Source of the DNA: Trichoplusia ni
Taxonomy: Eukaryota > Arthropoda > Insecta > Lepidoptera > Noctuidae
Assembly: GCF_003590095.1 (NCBI RefSeq)
Contig: NC_039480.1
Span: forward strand, 17,275,328-17,339,327
Length of the DNA stretch: 64,000 bases
Reading direction: 5' to 3'
The notes under the pieces: generated by a model
What the model was told of the DNA's origin: nothing
Databases searched by the model: none
Seen by the model: the letters and a program-made list of their open reading frames with translations, nothing else
Program-made: the position numbers and the translations under genes
Part shown: piece after piece, positions 1 to 11,921 of the stretch
Layout of the letters: every line of letters begins with the position of its first letter
How positions within the stretch are numbered: the stretch's first letter is position 1

Positions 1-982
1 CCACCCCATCTAAATCGCCTCATCTCGCACCTTACAGCATTATGCAACAGTGTAACATGCTATTAAGCAGTGTATAAAGCCAGTCATTATAATAGTGAAG
101 CTACCGGTTAATACGCATAATGCTGTAGTTGATAATGACGCCACTGCGGCACTTTACTTGGGGAGATGTATAGTGTGGAGTATGGAGATACGCAGTAAGT
201 TACATTTTAACTCTTTTTAGTAAATATAGGTGCTGGTACTAGGTACTAGGTAGGTTCCGTGGTTTTTTTTCGTAGGAATCATATGAGAGAAAAGTATTTA
301 TATCATGATTTTTAAGTTTAAAATCAAAGGGTAAATCGGAACTCTATTTTTTGGGCTTCTTTTTCTGCCCGTCTGTCTATGTAATATTTTCGAACTTTAC
401 AAAAATAAAATAGTAGTAAATAACATTTAAATCTCAAAAAATGATGCACGGTATTTAACGCTTCTTATTCCTTCAAATATACAGAGTTTGAAGACATTTT
501 TAATCTCGTTATAATTTAAAAAAATCATAACATAGTTTATGATTCATTCCGATTTTATGATAAGGAACAATTACAGTTTTCCTCAATAGTCAATGGTACG
601 ATAATTCGTATTTATCTTTTAATAATAAACTGTCACATTCTTAGTGAATTCAATCATTTAAAATCATTAAATTCAGAATCAACTCTGCAATGAGTCGTTG
701 AAATTACAGATTAATCTTTACGACCAGGTTTTTTAATCAACCAATAAAGAAATTAACGTAATAGGGGAATATGTAATAAATACTTTTTCCCTATTACACC
801 TAATATTGGGTCATATAGCTGATGTTATCACTACTATATCTAATTTTCTAATCAAGATTGTGACTCACGTAGACAAGTAGTGACGACTAGTTTTGTGAAT
901 TCACAATTTTATCTTGATCGCAATAGTATGATACAGGTAGTTTTTGTTACAACATCATATTTAGTAACATTTTTCTTTTTTA
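1..982. other. A+T-rich non-coding DNA, left edge
   Basis: Mostly unremarkable. The only exon-like signal is plus-strand 129-194: 66 bp between GCTGTAG and GTAAGT, open in one frame and reading DNDATAALYLGRC and onwards. With no partner exon, this is not a call. Confidence 0.5.
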
Positions 983-1158
983 ACCGGCATTTCTACTTTA
1001 CCGAGGTCACCACGCTAAACCCTCTGCACGAAGTGTTGCTGTGTTGGGTTCGATTCTCGCGTAGGATAAGTGTTCGTCTGATCCGCGAATGTTTGTCTTG
1101 ACCCTGGGTCTTTTACATATGTGTCTTCAAAGTTTGGAAACACCCCGTGACAGAAGGC
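983..1158 (+). repeat. tRNA-headed SINE, family 1 (diverged)
   Basis: GAGGTCACCACGC is followed by a Pol III B-box-like GGTTCGATTC at 1047-1056. The distal body (AGGATAAGTGTTCG, then CTGGGTCTTTT) matches, in plus orientation, a family present about ten times in this window, mostly on the minus strand. The A-box region is degraded. It lies downstream of exon C inside the minus-strand gene. Confidence 0.7.
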
Positions 1159-1371
1159 TTAAAATATTATAAAGTGCGGGAGTTGTTTAAATTTATTTTT
1201 TTGCAACACAATTCCCCTGACTTCTTTTTAATGGGTTACAGTTTTACTCATAAATTAATAGTATAATTGGGCTCTAACAAAAAAATTAAGCTCACAATCC
1301 TCATATCGCGTAACCCGATACATTTAGTCAATGAACGATTATTTTTTATAATGTTCTTCACATTTCCATAC

Positions 1372-1479
1372 CTCGGAAAAGACAGTCGGAGATCAGCTCT
1401 GAGTTTCGTCAGCAGTTCACTCGGTGTCCCAAACTGACGGAGCGTCATCTCCTCACCGCCCGACAAGCATGCAGGGTTC
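1372..1479 (-). CDS. Internal coding exon C of minus-strand gene (possible GBD/FH3-domain protein)
   Basis: On the minus strand a pyrimidine-rich acceptor (TTATTTGTTTCCAG) precedes 108 bp of open sequence, which ends at CCGAG followed by the donor GTATGG. The frame is one base completing a split codon, 35 codons, then two bases. It reads NPACLSGGEEMTLRQFG followed by TPSELLTKLRADLRLSFP. The preceding exon ends with AG, which joins the first G here to give Arg, so the phases match. The amphipathic L-x-x-L-R-x-x-L-R stretch resembles the helix linking GBD and FH3 in formins; this is my inference from family memory, not a search. The segment is much more G+C-rich than its flanks. The next exon would lie left of base 1; I found no convincing one between 1 and 1371. 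The exon call is strong; the family assignment is weak. Confidence 0.85.
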
Positions 1480-2381
1480 CTGGAAACAAATAATAGAAGG
1501 GTGATTTTCCTAAACGAACACCGCAAGGTAAGGAAAATAATACCTTTTCAATATTTTTAAACAGCGTATTTTACAGCTCTTAACAGATTACACTAGAACG
1601 AAGAAAAACACTACAGTTTAAGTAAAAGTTTCTGACATGTGAGTTTTTATCCGAAGAATCCCCCATGAAAATAGAGAAAAAGAAACTAGGAGGTTACACA
1701 AATCCAAATTTAACTTCACAAAAAGGTCAAATGCTTGTTTGCCCCGACTCATATATGGTGAATATCTGCCGAAAATAAATATTAGAATGCAAAGTTCGCC
1801 TATCTTCAATTCAAAATCGTTCCTCCTAATCCGACATCGCAAATTAAGGAACATAAAGAGGCTATCCTTTAAGGAGAGTATTTCTGCCTCGGAAGCGAAC
1901 ATTCCCTTGAATAATTTTTGCATCTAATCCAGATTACAGAGCCAGCACAACGAGCGGACGTGTTTTAAGATTTAATTAAACAGTAAATAAATCTTCGTAG
2001 CGTACCATTACTTTAATAGATCTAAGTGTTAGGTGTGTGATGTGCAGACCGGATGATGATACACATGTTCGTTAGCGTATGATAGGAGAACTGATGGGAA
2101 CTGCCTTTAATGCACATGGAAACCATCAGCAGAATTCTGGAATTTTTATAATGAAGCTAATTAAATGAAACCACCCATTTTGCATTTTGCGTTCAATCAC
2201 AGGTCTTCCAAATTTTGCTGGCAATGACTATTAAAATCTCAATAAATAAATTCTGAGTTTCACCATCATTGTCTGTGTCTACATAAAGTAGTGCGAGAAG
2301 TAGATGTTTACATAAAAGGTTAGGTCGCCGTATGTGAGACGCGCAATTCATTAAATAAGTCTTGATATACTGGTTGTTTAC
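1480..2381 (-). other. Intron between exons B and C
   Basis: This is a 0.9-kb A+T-rich intron bounded by GTAAAC at the exon B side and TTTCCAG at the exon C side, on the minus strand. It contains short open frames on both strands but nothing that looks coding, and I recognise no repeat in it. Confidence 0.7.
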
Positions 2382-2539
2382 CTGAAGTCTTTGCTTCCTT
2401 GAGTGGGTAGGGTCCTGGTCTTGTTGGCTTCCGCCCCAGCGTCCAGGTCGTACAGGCTGGCGCCGCCCGTCTTCTTCCCCCATTTCTTGAGAGACGTCGC
2501 ATAGTCCTCGGGGTTGTAAATCGGAGGGCGCTGCTTGTC
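2382..2539 (-). CDS. Internal coding exon B of minus-strand gene (possible GBD/FH3-domain protein)
   Basis: The minus-strand acceptor TTTTATTACAG is followed by a 158-bp open exon ending CTTCAG, then the donor GTAAAC. It contains 52 complete codons plus two bases, entering in phase 0 and leaving in phase 2. The peptide begins DKQRPPIYNPEDYATSLKKW and continues GKKTGGASLYDLDAGAE, then ANKTRTLPTQGSKDF. Codons are G+C-rich at third positions, unlike the surrounding A+T-rich DNA. P-E-D-Y-x-x-x-L followed by basic residues is what I would expect at the end of a formin-type GTPase-binding domain (compare P-x-x-Y-x-x-x-L in FMNL and DAAM). The spacing to the next helix, about 65 residues, is longer than in those formins. 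Multiple wing hairs or another GBD/FH3 protein is therefore possible. I cannot name the gene. Confidence 0.87.
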
Positions 2540-2788
2540 CTGTAATAAAAAATTAAGAAAAGATTTTGACGTGACATTTTGGCATATTGGTTAGTTGGCG
2601 TGTCTACTAAACTGGGCGCGTTTAATTGACATCCAGAACTAAATACCAGAGGGTTTACTACCACGTCTTAAAGTACTTAATATTGTTATTCTTGAAAGCT
2701 ATAGCGGTATACAGGGCGTAACATTCACTTAAAAAGAACCCCGAAATGTTGGTCTTTTTAGGGTAAACAATAAGAAGACATACTTTAA

Positions 2789-2945
2789 GGATCCAACGGT
2801 TTACTCCCGCATATTCACCGACTAGTTTCGAACCCAACCAGAGTCTTTAATCATGATGCGGCAGCGAAGTCTAACCAATGAACCATCGTATCTTTTAAGT
2901 ATGAATCACCCTCACGAAAGTTATTATAAAATCCAGTGTCGTCTG
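2789..2945 (-). repeat. Interspersed repeat H, minus-strand copy
   Basis: AACGGTTTACTC, ACTAGTTTCG and AACCCAACC occur in the same order as in the reverse complement of the copy at 58372-58490. I recognise this unit as a widespread lepidopteran repeat but cannot assign a transposon class. A third copy is at 52019-52255. Confidence 0.55.
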
Positions 2946-3313
2946 CAATATATCATAATCACTATAATCAGCGATTACTATAGAGATCACTCCAGATCCA
3001 TGTTCAGATTTGGACCCTCTTAAAGATCACGCGATACATGTTATATGTTCCCATGAGACAATGGTAACCGCACAATGGTTACAACATTATAGAGGGCTCT
3101 GATTTTATGTAATACAAATTGTTTTAATTGTCGCTCACAATGGCGGGGTGTTATTAGTAGTGGGAATGAAGGCGCTAGGTGTGGCGTCTGGGTGGTTCAC
3201 GATATTGTATTAATATTAATTCAATAGGTACCTATAGTTAATTGATATGAAATTGCTTATGAACTTAAAGCGGTTTTGATTTCATCTGAACAGTTTTGGT
3301 TCGTTTTGCGCAG

Positions 3314-3369
3314 CAGGGAGGTCAAGAGGACTCAATAATTAAGAAAAATGTCCAACAACAGCGACGTTT
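3314..3369 (+). CDS. Candidate plus-strand exon with a start codon
   Basis: A pyrimidine-rich run ending GCGCAG is followed by 56 bp that contains AAAAATG. The reading is ATG TCC AAC AAC AGC GAC GTT T (MSNNSDV plus one base), then a consensus donor GTAAGT. The A at -3 suits insect start sites. The layout is that of a second exon carrying 5' UTR and the first eight codons. It lies inside an intron of a minus-strand gene, and no partner exon is recognisable, so it may be chance. Confidence 0.3.
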
Positions 3370-6300
3370 GTAAGTTAGGTCTATGTAATTCCCGTACAAA
3401 TTTTGAAAAAAAAACAGTTTGGAAATTTTCAAATGAAAATACTTCTTTATGAAAGAAACGGAAAACATAATATTTATATTCCAAATCAATCAAAGAAATT
3501 GTTTATATTCTTAGGGTCGGTACTTAATAGGTACAAATTACTATACTTTTTAGTTTAGATACTTCTACTTGTATTAAAGTACATAAAATTTGATACAATT
3601 TGTACACTCATACGTAACGGTCGCCTACTGTATAATTACAGACATCTGTTTGTTTCACTTTCTTAAAGCAACGTGTTATTACGTTACGTTACACGTTGTT
3701 TTGATGTAACAAACAAAGGCATTATAAAAGGAAAGTTTTTCGACTATTATTAAGGAAAAATCTACTTTTTGAAGTTTCTGTATACAGAAAGAAAAAATTA
3801 AACCCTGTTACAAAGACAACGCTGTCTGGCCGACTACTGGACAACCACCATTTCACAGATGATTTATGAATATATTCAAATTTAACTCATTTTCAAATCT
3901 ATTTGACATCGAATCGTATTGTTTTCCCACGTTTTTATACACTCACTTTTCTTATTTTTTTTGTTTGTCGTTCCGGTTGGATTTTTGCAACTCAATTTAG
4001 AGGCATTTCCCGATAGCTAGCAAGCTGAAATTTTCAGGGTAGCGTCAAACACTATGATAATGCAATTGAGAACTATAAAAATTTTGAAAAAAAAACTGCT
4101 AGATTTTAGTGAAAGATGTTATAAGATGCATATTATGTCCAAGGATAGACGATATAAGGCCAGGGATGATGATAATTTGTACAGAACCCACTTCATAGCT
4201 AGGCCAACTTGAACTTGACCGGTTAATTAATGTCACGCCATACATATCTGAAAAATTGAACATTATTTCGACGCAATTTCTTTATTTTATCGTTAACCGT
4301 GATTTGATGGATTGCTCCATTATTACCTACAAATAACAATAAAGAAGCATTTAAAAGATACTGGTTTTGCACGTAATTACATGCAATACTGCATTTCACC
4401 ATGATAGTGAACTAAATTTGATATATTGTTATATATTATCTGATTAAATTACTTTTAATTGTATTTATAAGCACGCGGTGTACCTTTAGATCTCTTTATA
4501 ATGTCAGATTATCAAAACAGGTAAGGACTTGTTTTGAAAATATGTAAAAACATAAAAATACAATTTCTTTGCATGAAGCTGAATAATTTTCTGCAAGAAA
4601 ACCATGGTCAGTTTTTTTTAATAAGACGAACAGTACGAAATTCTGGAGGTGATATATTTTTTAAATCAAAATATTTTGTTAGGTGTAGATCTTAATAGAT
4701 CTCCGAAAGTCTTTGACTGTTTCCCCGATATTTTCCTCGAATTTACCGTTTCAATCATAAGGGCTATAATATTATATACTATAAATAATAACTAAACAGC
4801 ACATAACTCAGTTTAAAAACGACAAAAGCGAACAAAATTTCTCATGTCGTAAGTTAGCGGTCGCAGTTAAGTTACGTCATAACTACGAGAAAAAGATGAT
4901 TCATTTAGATTAGGATTTATGTCTCAATGGGTGATTAATTAGGTCGCCGGTTAAGGAAATGGTGATTATCATGAGGAAGCGTTGACGGATGTGAGGAGGA
5001 AAAGGGCGTTTGACGCTTTTCACGTGATGAGATAGGTTTTTGTTGGTCTTTGAAAATAGAAGGGTCTTTTTGCCAAAATAGAAGTACGTAATTAAGTAAT
5101 TTTGGTACTTAAAAAAATTTAACGATTTTCTTATTTTAGATATTTTTTCGGAATATTTTACCCTCTAACATATTTCGTTCGTCTTCGAATAGACTTTCTT
5201 TTTTTGATGATTCCTCTGATTCAGAAAACGGTTTACTAACTTCTCTTAATCTCAATGTCTATACATTTATGAATAGTTGTCGCAACTCGGACCCCAGTGT
5301 CAGACAATAATATATAGCGAGCGCCAAAAACAGTATTACCAATATATTACATAGAGCAATATAATAGTTATAACTATGTAATTCTAAGTAACGAGCACGT
5401 AATTTCTAACTACTTTATTGCAGTAATATATGCTTGCAAAAAGCATAAAAACGTTAATTATATAAGTAATTCAGGAATGCTTCCAACGTTAATTGCGAAG
5501 AAAGTTATCAGGGTTAACAAACGGACTGTTTTACGTTCGTCCAGCGATTGTTGTGTGGTACAAGTTAGAGGAGAGGTAGTCATAACAATTTTCCTAAAGG
5601 TTTCCAAATTTGACAATTTTTTTTGAGAAAAATTTCAATTTTCAAGCTTTGAATTAGTTGACTTTGAGTTAGGCTGTCAGCTGTAAGATTTTTTTTTTGT
5701 TATAAAACAATACAGAAAAGAACAAGATTTTTAAACGTCGCGTCGCGTCGCGTAGGCAACAATGCAAGACAACATCTGATCGTTTTTTTTTAAGTTATGA
5801 GACAGGGGATTATGGGGATAGGGCAATAGGATTATTCAAAACAAGGGAGAAAAAAATACTCTGCTAGAAATATTAACATAACTTCAACTTGAAATGTAAT
5901 AAATTCACTACGAAATGAACAATTTAACCGAAATCCTTAGCCGCTTCTTCTTATAACTTGACATTGCTTTAAAAACAACATAATATTCCGTATGTTATGA
6001 ATAAATAACGAACGAGTGTCTCGAGATGGTTATCCGTCGCTCGGAAGCCGGTAATTGTGCGGTGTTTACTGAATGGAAAGCCTATTGTTAGGCTCATCGT
6101 ATTTATCTAACTAGTGGCTTAAATGTATTAAATTAACATCAAACAAGATGATATTATTATGGGCTGGCGTTAGGCGCTCCTGGGCCAAAGTGTTTACTCA
6201 CTGTTCCATCTAACATAAGACGGCGCGATAAAATAGAAGGAAAGAGCAATAGACCGGACAGAGTCCGAAAAATTTAATCTAATTTGACCTGCAGAGAGAT

Positions 6301-6666
6301 AGAAACTTCCAACCAAAAAAGATGATATTTAGTAGGCATTTTGTTCCCACGTTGACTTTGGTATGAGGACACGTATTGCCTGATACATTGAAGATAGCTC
6401 CCTAATAAAATCTTGCTTAGAAGACAAATCACGCACACTATATGACTGCACATTCTAGCCGCCGATTTTTTGAGTCCCTTTTATTTTATGCCTGTTTATT
6501 ATTTAATTGCCAAATGTCTACATCTCAAAAAGTCTGAAAGATGCATTACGCCAAGGTCGCACATTTTCAAACGATCAATAAGGAGAATTATTCGACATAT
6601 TGTATTTTTTACACTTTTTCCATTTTTCATTTTGCGACGTTGGGGGTTTGTATGTCGATTACATTA

Positions 6667-6920
6667 GGGCCCCAATTCTGCTATTTCTAATAGCCGATGA
6701 ATGAATGAAAATTGGATCAAAACGTCACTTTTCGTATTGACTTAAGCATTTTACCTTCATAATAATTGGAAATTAAGTATGAGACGGATACACTAAAGGC
6801 GAATACAATAAATTTTCAATTATTGTGTTGGCATAATGCTTAAAAGAATAGGAACAATTTCAAATTTAATTCAATTGCCATTCATTCATCGGCAATTGTA
6901 AAATAGCAGAATCGGAGACC
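6667..6920. mobile_element. Fold-back/MITE-like element with long inverted termini
   Basis: The left end GGGCCCCAATTCTGCTATTT and the reverse complement of the right end GGTCTCCGATTCTGCTATTT match at 17 of 20 bases. The match continues inward (GCCGATGAATGAATG, then TTAAGCATT) for roughly 80-90 bp per arm. The element is about 254 bp and non-coding. The flanking trinucleotides are TTA (left) and TGA (right), so a 3-bp TWA-type target duplication, as in PIF/Harbinger MITEs, is possible but imperfect. Confidence 0.7.
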
Positions 6921-9272
6921 TGATCTCAAAATGTTAATATTCTGAGAATATAAATTATTATCTGCCTTTAAATGCGACTTCTGGCGTTCACTTCACCGGC
7001 CGAGCACACAACATGTTAACCTGAGAATATTATACATAACCAGCCCATTGAGCCCATGCATTATAATTACGAGACAGATTATATGAGTAAGCAACGTTTT
7101 CTATGAACTGCAGAACTATCAATCAAATAATTTCACGCTCATGAAGTTGCAACATTATTGTAGCTGAACTTTAAGTGAATAAATATGAGCATTTATAGGT
7201 GTGGTAACATACATGACGTATCGTGTTTGTTCGTTCTCAATCGAGTGTCAATCATTTCGAAACTTGATGGACAATAATTTAATATAATAGATATTAAATT
7301 ATTTGTCTGATCGCTATTAGCGTATAATCATTTAATTTTATAATCTTTGCTATTTACTAGAAGTGGGTTAGGTTATAAAATAAATGCTAAATTAAATATT
7401 AATCACAAAAAAAAAACTATCAAACGTTACTTTAAGTGCCACGAAATATCGTTAGTAGTACTAATTAAAAGTAGTCAACTTAACTAATTAGACAGCTATC
7501 AGTTGTCACCAACGCAAACATCTAAGAAATATCACTACGACTACCAAGAAACATTTTCTTTAAAAATAATTTAGATAACTCAAAGAAAAAAGTAAACCAC
7601 AATACTCCTTGACACGAGATTTTCGCGATAGCTAAATCGACAAATCAATAATTACTATGACTAATCAAAATAGAATAAATTACCAATCCGTACTGTTTGC
7701 GTACTAAACGATTAATTTTTTAATGCAAGCGTCAGAACGTGTCTCGTATAATTTTTACCGTAATTCACTTGGAGACATATTATAACCATATTAATTAATA
7801 AGAAAAAACAGCTGCCCTATATAAAAAATACCTCCTGCCTAATGAAGACAGTTCTAATAAATTAAACATGCGTGACGCGTTAGTCTAAACACACGCAGTG
7901 TCTAATATTTCACAATCTAGTCGTTCTAAATTACATTCAGCTGTGTTTTGCGATCATAAATTAGTGTTATCATTATTAATTGATAGATAAAAACTAAATA
8001 ATAAACGTAATCATTTATGTAACGCGATACATTTGTCTTTTTCAGTTTTTACCTTAGAACATGTGTAGGGTGAGGGGAACTGTTGTTGGTCGCACAAATG
8101 TTTATATTCTACGTTCACATGTTTGTGACTATATCAAGTCTGTAATATTAGGTACATGATACAAACCTTTATTAGATAATAATTTAAAAAATCTCTGTTA
8201 AAATTTTTGATTATTTTTATGTATGGTTCAAGTGCATATTTTGATTTTGTGATAAAGTTCTATTTCCCATTCAAGAAGTCCTTAAAAACCTGTATATAAC
8301 CTATATAATATTAGAAACTGATAGCACCATTGTAAATTATTTTTATATTATTCTGCCGTTAACATTAACTTAATTATTTTGCGACCTTAAAATATTAAAC
8401 CAATGCCCCAGTCGTTGTATAGTAATCATTTGCATTTAATGTTTAGAAAGTTTGTAAATTAACGTCACTTTTTATTAGTAAAATCTTGTTTTCAAATCGG
8501 TTTAGCAAATGCAGACGTATCCCCTGTAATCTCAAAAACTCTACTTCTGAATATTAATAGGTAGACACAGATTGCATCCTGGGCGATCAACGGGTGCACT
8601 CACCATACAGTGATTTATCACCAGTCGTTCGCACGCTCTCTTTGCAGTCTTTTTGTTAATTTCGACACGCAAACTAAATTGCGTCGAGCAAAATTAATGG
8701 TTTGTGAACACCAATTGTCTTTTCAGAATATTGCTATTCAATGGGGAAAGACTGGGTTCGAAAGAAAGTTTTCTTGGTAACGATGGAGGAAGATTGGATT
8801 AAGTAGGGAGGATAATAGGTAACCTACCCGCAGAAAGGGTTTAGACCACTTTGAATGGTGTTTTAAAGGATCAAGAAGAGAATCAATGTTGGAGAATTTT
8901 TTTTCCTTCTCCAACTATTTACTACTTTTATTTAATTTATTTTTTGATTAATTTTATCGCGGGTTCCAAGACCGTTAATCGTTTTGTCCTGGATGTTTGT
9001 TATCATTATTGAACTCTCCAGAAATAAGAAACTATCGCAGTGGGACTGTTACAGACAACATTTTCTATTCTTAAGTTACCAGACGACTTAAGATAACTTT
9101 GTACACGGCTTCTTTCGTTTTAAGAACCACGCTGAAATTCTAGAATCGCTTGGAGATTAAACGCAAAAGACCGATATCTTTTGACCGGTAAATTATAAAA
9201 AAAAGATCTTAAGTTCATTACTATAAAGGTGTTAATGCTTCACACGTTTACCCGACAGATGGATACATAATT

Positions 9273-9455
9273 ATGTTCTGGCTTCGAGGGTTAATATTAA
9301 CCTTGGTTGTATTCAACAAAAACAGCTCCTGCGACGAACTGTTGCCGCTCGTGTGTGATCTATTGTTCGGAAAGCCGCTTACTCCGTTCTGGTTTAAAGA
9401 CACTCAAATAACAGCTATATCAGCTGAATGCGTGCACGCGTTCCACATAACTTGA
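9273..9455 (+). CDS. Small ORF with signal-peptide-like N-terminus (hypothetical)
   Basis: A 60-codon ORF begins MFWLRGLILTLVVFNKNSS, a hydrophobic leader, and continues CDELLPLVCDLLFGKP with three cysteines in the mature part. Codons are unusually G+C-rich for this intron. No homologue comes to mind, and no splice or polyadenylation context supports it. It lies antisense within the intron of the minus-strand gene. It could be a small secreted peptide, a relic exon or chance. Confidence 0.25.
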   Translation: MFWLRGLILTLVVFNKNSSCDELLPLVCDLLFGKPLTPFWFKDTQITAISAECVHAFHIT

Positions 9456-9605
9456 AAGATAGATGGTGAATTCATCTCGTTGAAATAGATTTCACCGTAT
9501 ATCATACTCGTATTTTTGTTGCTAACTAGAGTAACGACTGATTTGGAGAAATGTTCCAGTTATTTTGCGATGACTGGTGTTATAAAACTTACTAGAAATG
9601 TGTTG

Positions 9606-9817
9606 CTAGCTTTTGCCCGCGGGCCTGCCCCGCTACAAATTGAAAATGATGCCACGGAAACATAAAATTGGGATAGTACTATTCTTTTTTTTAATCCAGG
9701 TTATAAACTGTCTGCGTATCAAGTTATAGCTAAATTTATTCAGGGGTTTTTGCGTGAAAAAGTCACAGACATCCATACGTACAAACTTTCCCGTTTATAT
9801 TATTACGAGTAGTAGGA
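9606..9817 (-). mobile_element. Degraded non-autonomous Helitron, minus strand
   Basis: CTAGCTTTTGCCCGCGGG at the left and AAACTTTCCCG...AGTAGTAGGA at the right are the reverse complement of the TCCTACTA...GCTAG Helitron family (compare 44441-44728). The flanking A/T insertion bases are no longer present, which fits an old copy. Confidence 0.7.
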
Positions 9818-10013
9818 AGTTTTTCTGTTTTTTCCAATGTTGTAGTTCATTTGCATTGTAGACGTAGTTATTAATAGTTACACATATTCGAAGACCACAG
9901 TGGGCAAGTTATCTGTGAAAGCTTAAAACGAAAGACACTCATCCCTCTTCTACCTTTATATCAAGTTCGCTACGAATGTTAAAGTGTGTCCTAGTGTCCA
10001 AACCGTACTGTAC

Positions 10014-10077
10014 CTTAGAGACGGGCTCCTCACTCCAGCCCCCGCAGTTCGCCATGCCCTCCAGCAACGTGAGTTCA
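10014..10077 (-). CDS. Internal coding exon A of minus-strand gene
   Basis: The minus-strand acceptor GTTTGTTACAG precedes 64 bp ending TCTAAG, then the donor GTACAG. Read with one leading base, it gives 21 codons, ELTLLEGMANCGGWSEEPVSK in full, ending in phase 0. Exon B starts in phase 0 on the same strand 7.5 kb downstream, so the two join without a frameshift. The exon is strikingly G+C-rich in an A+T-rich setting. The same bases can be read as a plus-strand exon (acceptor CCTTAG, donor GTGAGT). I prefer the minus reading because strand and phase agree with exons B and C. The upstream exon must end two bases into a codon. Confidence 0.72.
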
Positions 10078-10387
10078 CTGTAACAAACGAACATACATTA
10101 TAGCACCAGCCGTAAGTAATTATCTTAATTCAGTGAAAATAAATCAATATGAGAGCCTTCTGATTCACCAGCCCTTCTTAAATTCGTGGAGGATGTTTTT
10201 CTAAATTAGGTAGAAGTTTATCCCAATAATCACTTTTGTTGAAATTGTTTGGACACATTTTCAAAAACAATTAGCTATATCAACGTTTAGGCACGTTATT
10301 ATAATAGGCAAATTTATTCACAAAATTTGACGTTATACGCAGTGGAAACTAAAACCAAGCACCTCTATTTTTGCACTGATTCCTCTT

Positions 10388-10462
10388 TAAAGCTATCCTT
10401 GTACCGCGGGGTTTCTACAAACCAGACCAAGTACTTGTGGATCATATGAATGCTTGTCCTAA
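10388..10462 (-). repeat. Fragment of SINE family 1
   Basis: TCCTTGTACCGCGGGG, then GTGGATCATATGAATGC and TTGTCCT, match the distal body of SINE family 1. The tRNA-like head is absent. Confidence 0.6.
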
Positions 10463-11921
10463 AATACAGCAAACACACTCGCTACAAATAAGGCAGTCTT
10501 CACAAATCAAATCCAATCATAATTTATTGCAGTTACCATTCAATATATCGTGCTCCAATTTAATCCATTTTCCTCTGCGAAGGAAATCCACATGAAAATT
10601 TATAACCAGCATTGCTTGCCCCACTTTCATCGCTAAACACAGTGTAGCGGTAACATCACCGTATTATTGAAATCGCCCGCGGAAAATAAGATTTCTAATA
10701 GCTGTCACTTCAATGATCTGTGGATACGTAGACAGTATTCGCGATCGGGGATCTTTTTACGCTGGATTGTGTAAATTGATGTTATTTCTTCGTCAGTAAT
10801 GTTTCTTCGAAATGTGTCTAAACTGGATAATGAACGCTGTGTTTTGCGTTAATGTGTTGTATTTACTTGGTGTTTAAAGGGTAAACAGTGGCAGCCCAAG
10901 GTTATAAGTTGGATAATTTATACGTATGTGAGTGTAAAAGGGACATCTAGCAGGTTATGATTATTTTAAAATGAATGATTATGTGGCAACATTTTTTTGT
11001 TCTTTTTCATTAATAGTTACTTTTTAATGGGATTATTTAAACTGCCATAAACGCATAGCGCCATATTTTGAACCAGCTATCGCGGTATAAAACATTATAT
11101 TTATCTGCCACTGACTTCGTGGGCATCGTCGGTTGAGTCATCATAAACAATCTAATTGATCAAAAATATTCGGATTTCTTAAATTTAAGGCTTTTTTAAG
11201 AAAAAGGAAACTACAGGAAGAGTCACCAGCTCATACTAGTACATAAATAACGTTGTAACACATTTTACAGCATTCCATATATCGCTCAATTTTCTAAAAT
11301 CGATATTTACGTAACCGTTACTCGATTTCTTCGGAATATCTATTGTTACTTAAGCGGTAAATCTAATCGATTCGCGCGTGTTATCCAAACGGAAATCGGT
11401 TATGGGAAGTGATGATCATAAATGGTCTCATTTTGATTAGTTTATTAATCCAATTTATTAAGAAATGTGTTTTAATTAGAATGTTTCGAACCCACTTTAA
11501 TTTTTGAGGAATTTATGAGACTAGTTAGCTTTGATTAAGGTTCAATTGATAGAAAAGCACCTGGGTAGGTCACATTTGACTTGAAACTGGATAACAGACA
11601 AAATGACCATATTGCGCTCACTGTTTTAACACGGTAACATTTTAAGGTACCTTAAAGATAGCTTCTGATTTTAATTTTACAAATAAGTTAAAGACATACC
11701 GCAGCTTGTTAGTCAAGATCCAGAAAAGATAGTTGGAAGCGGTAAATTCAGAGATTTAACATACAAAGATTCTCATGGGTAACAAGATTTTCGGTGACAA
11801 TATTAACAATGCATGCTAAAACTCTACCTATACTGTACGACCTATAAACGCCTCTATAAACTCAAATCGTGACCATATCATATCTTTGTTTTCAGGCTAG
11901 TATAACACTACATTTAATCAC

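Larger units (their letters stand above)
2540..10013 (-). other. Large intron between exons A and B
   Basis: This is a 7.5-kb A+T-rich intron. Besides the elements listed separately (repeat H near 2.8 kb, candidate exon 3314-3369, fold-back element 6667-6920, small ORF 9273-9455, Helitron relic 9606-9817), I see only A/T runs. There is also a short CGTCG tandem at 5736-5752. Confidence 0.6.

Noticed and set aside
129..194. Plus-strand exon-like segment ending at GTAAGT
   Set aside because: Weak acceptor, single small exon with no partner, and opposite to the supported gene.
9977..10084. Plus-strand reading of the 10014-10077 island (MLKCVLVSKPYCTLETG..., donor GTGAGT)
   Set aside because: The minus-strand reading shares strand and phase with two other exons; the plus reading has no partner.
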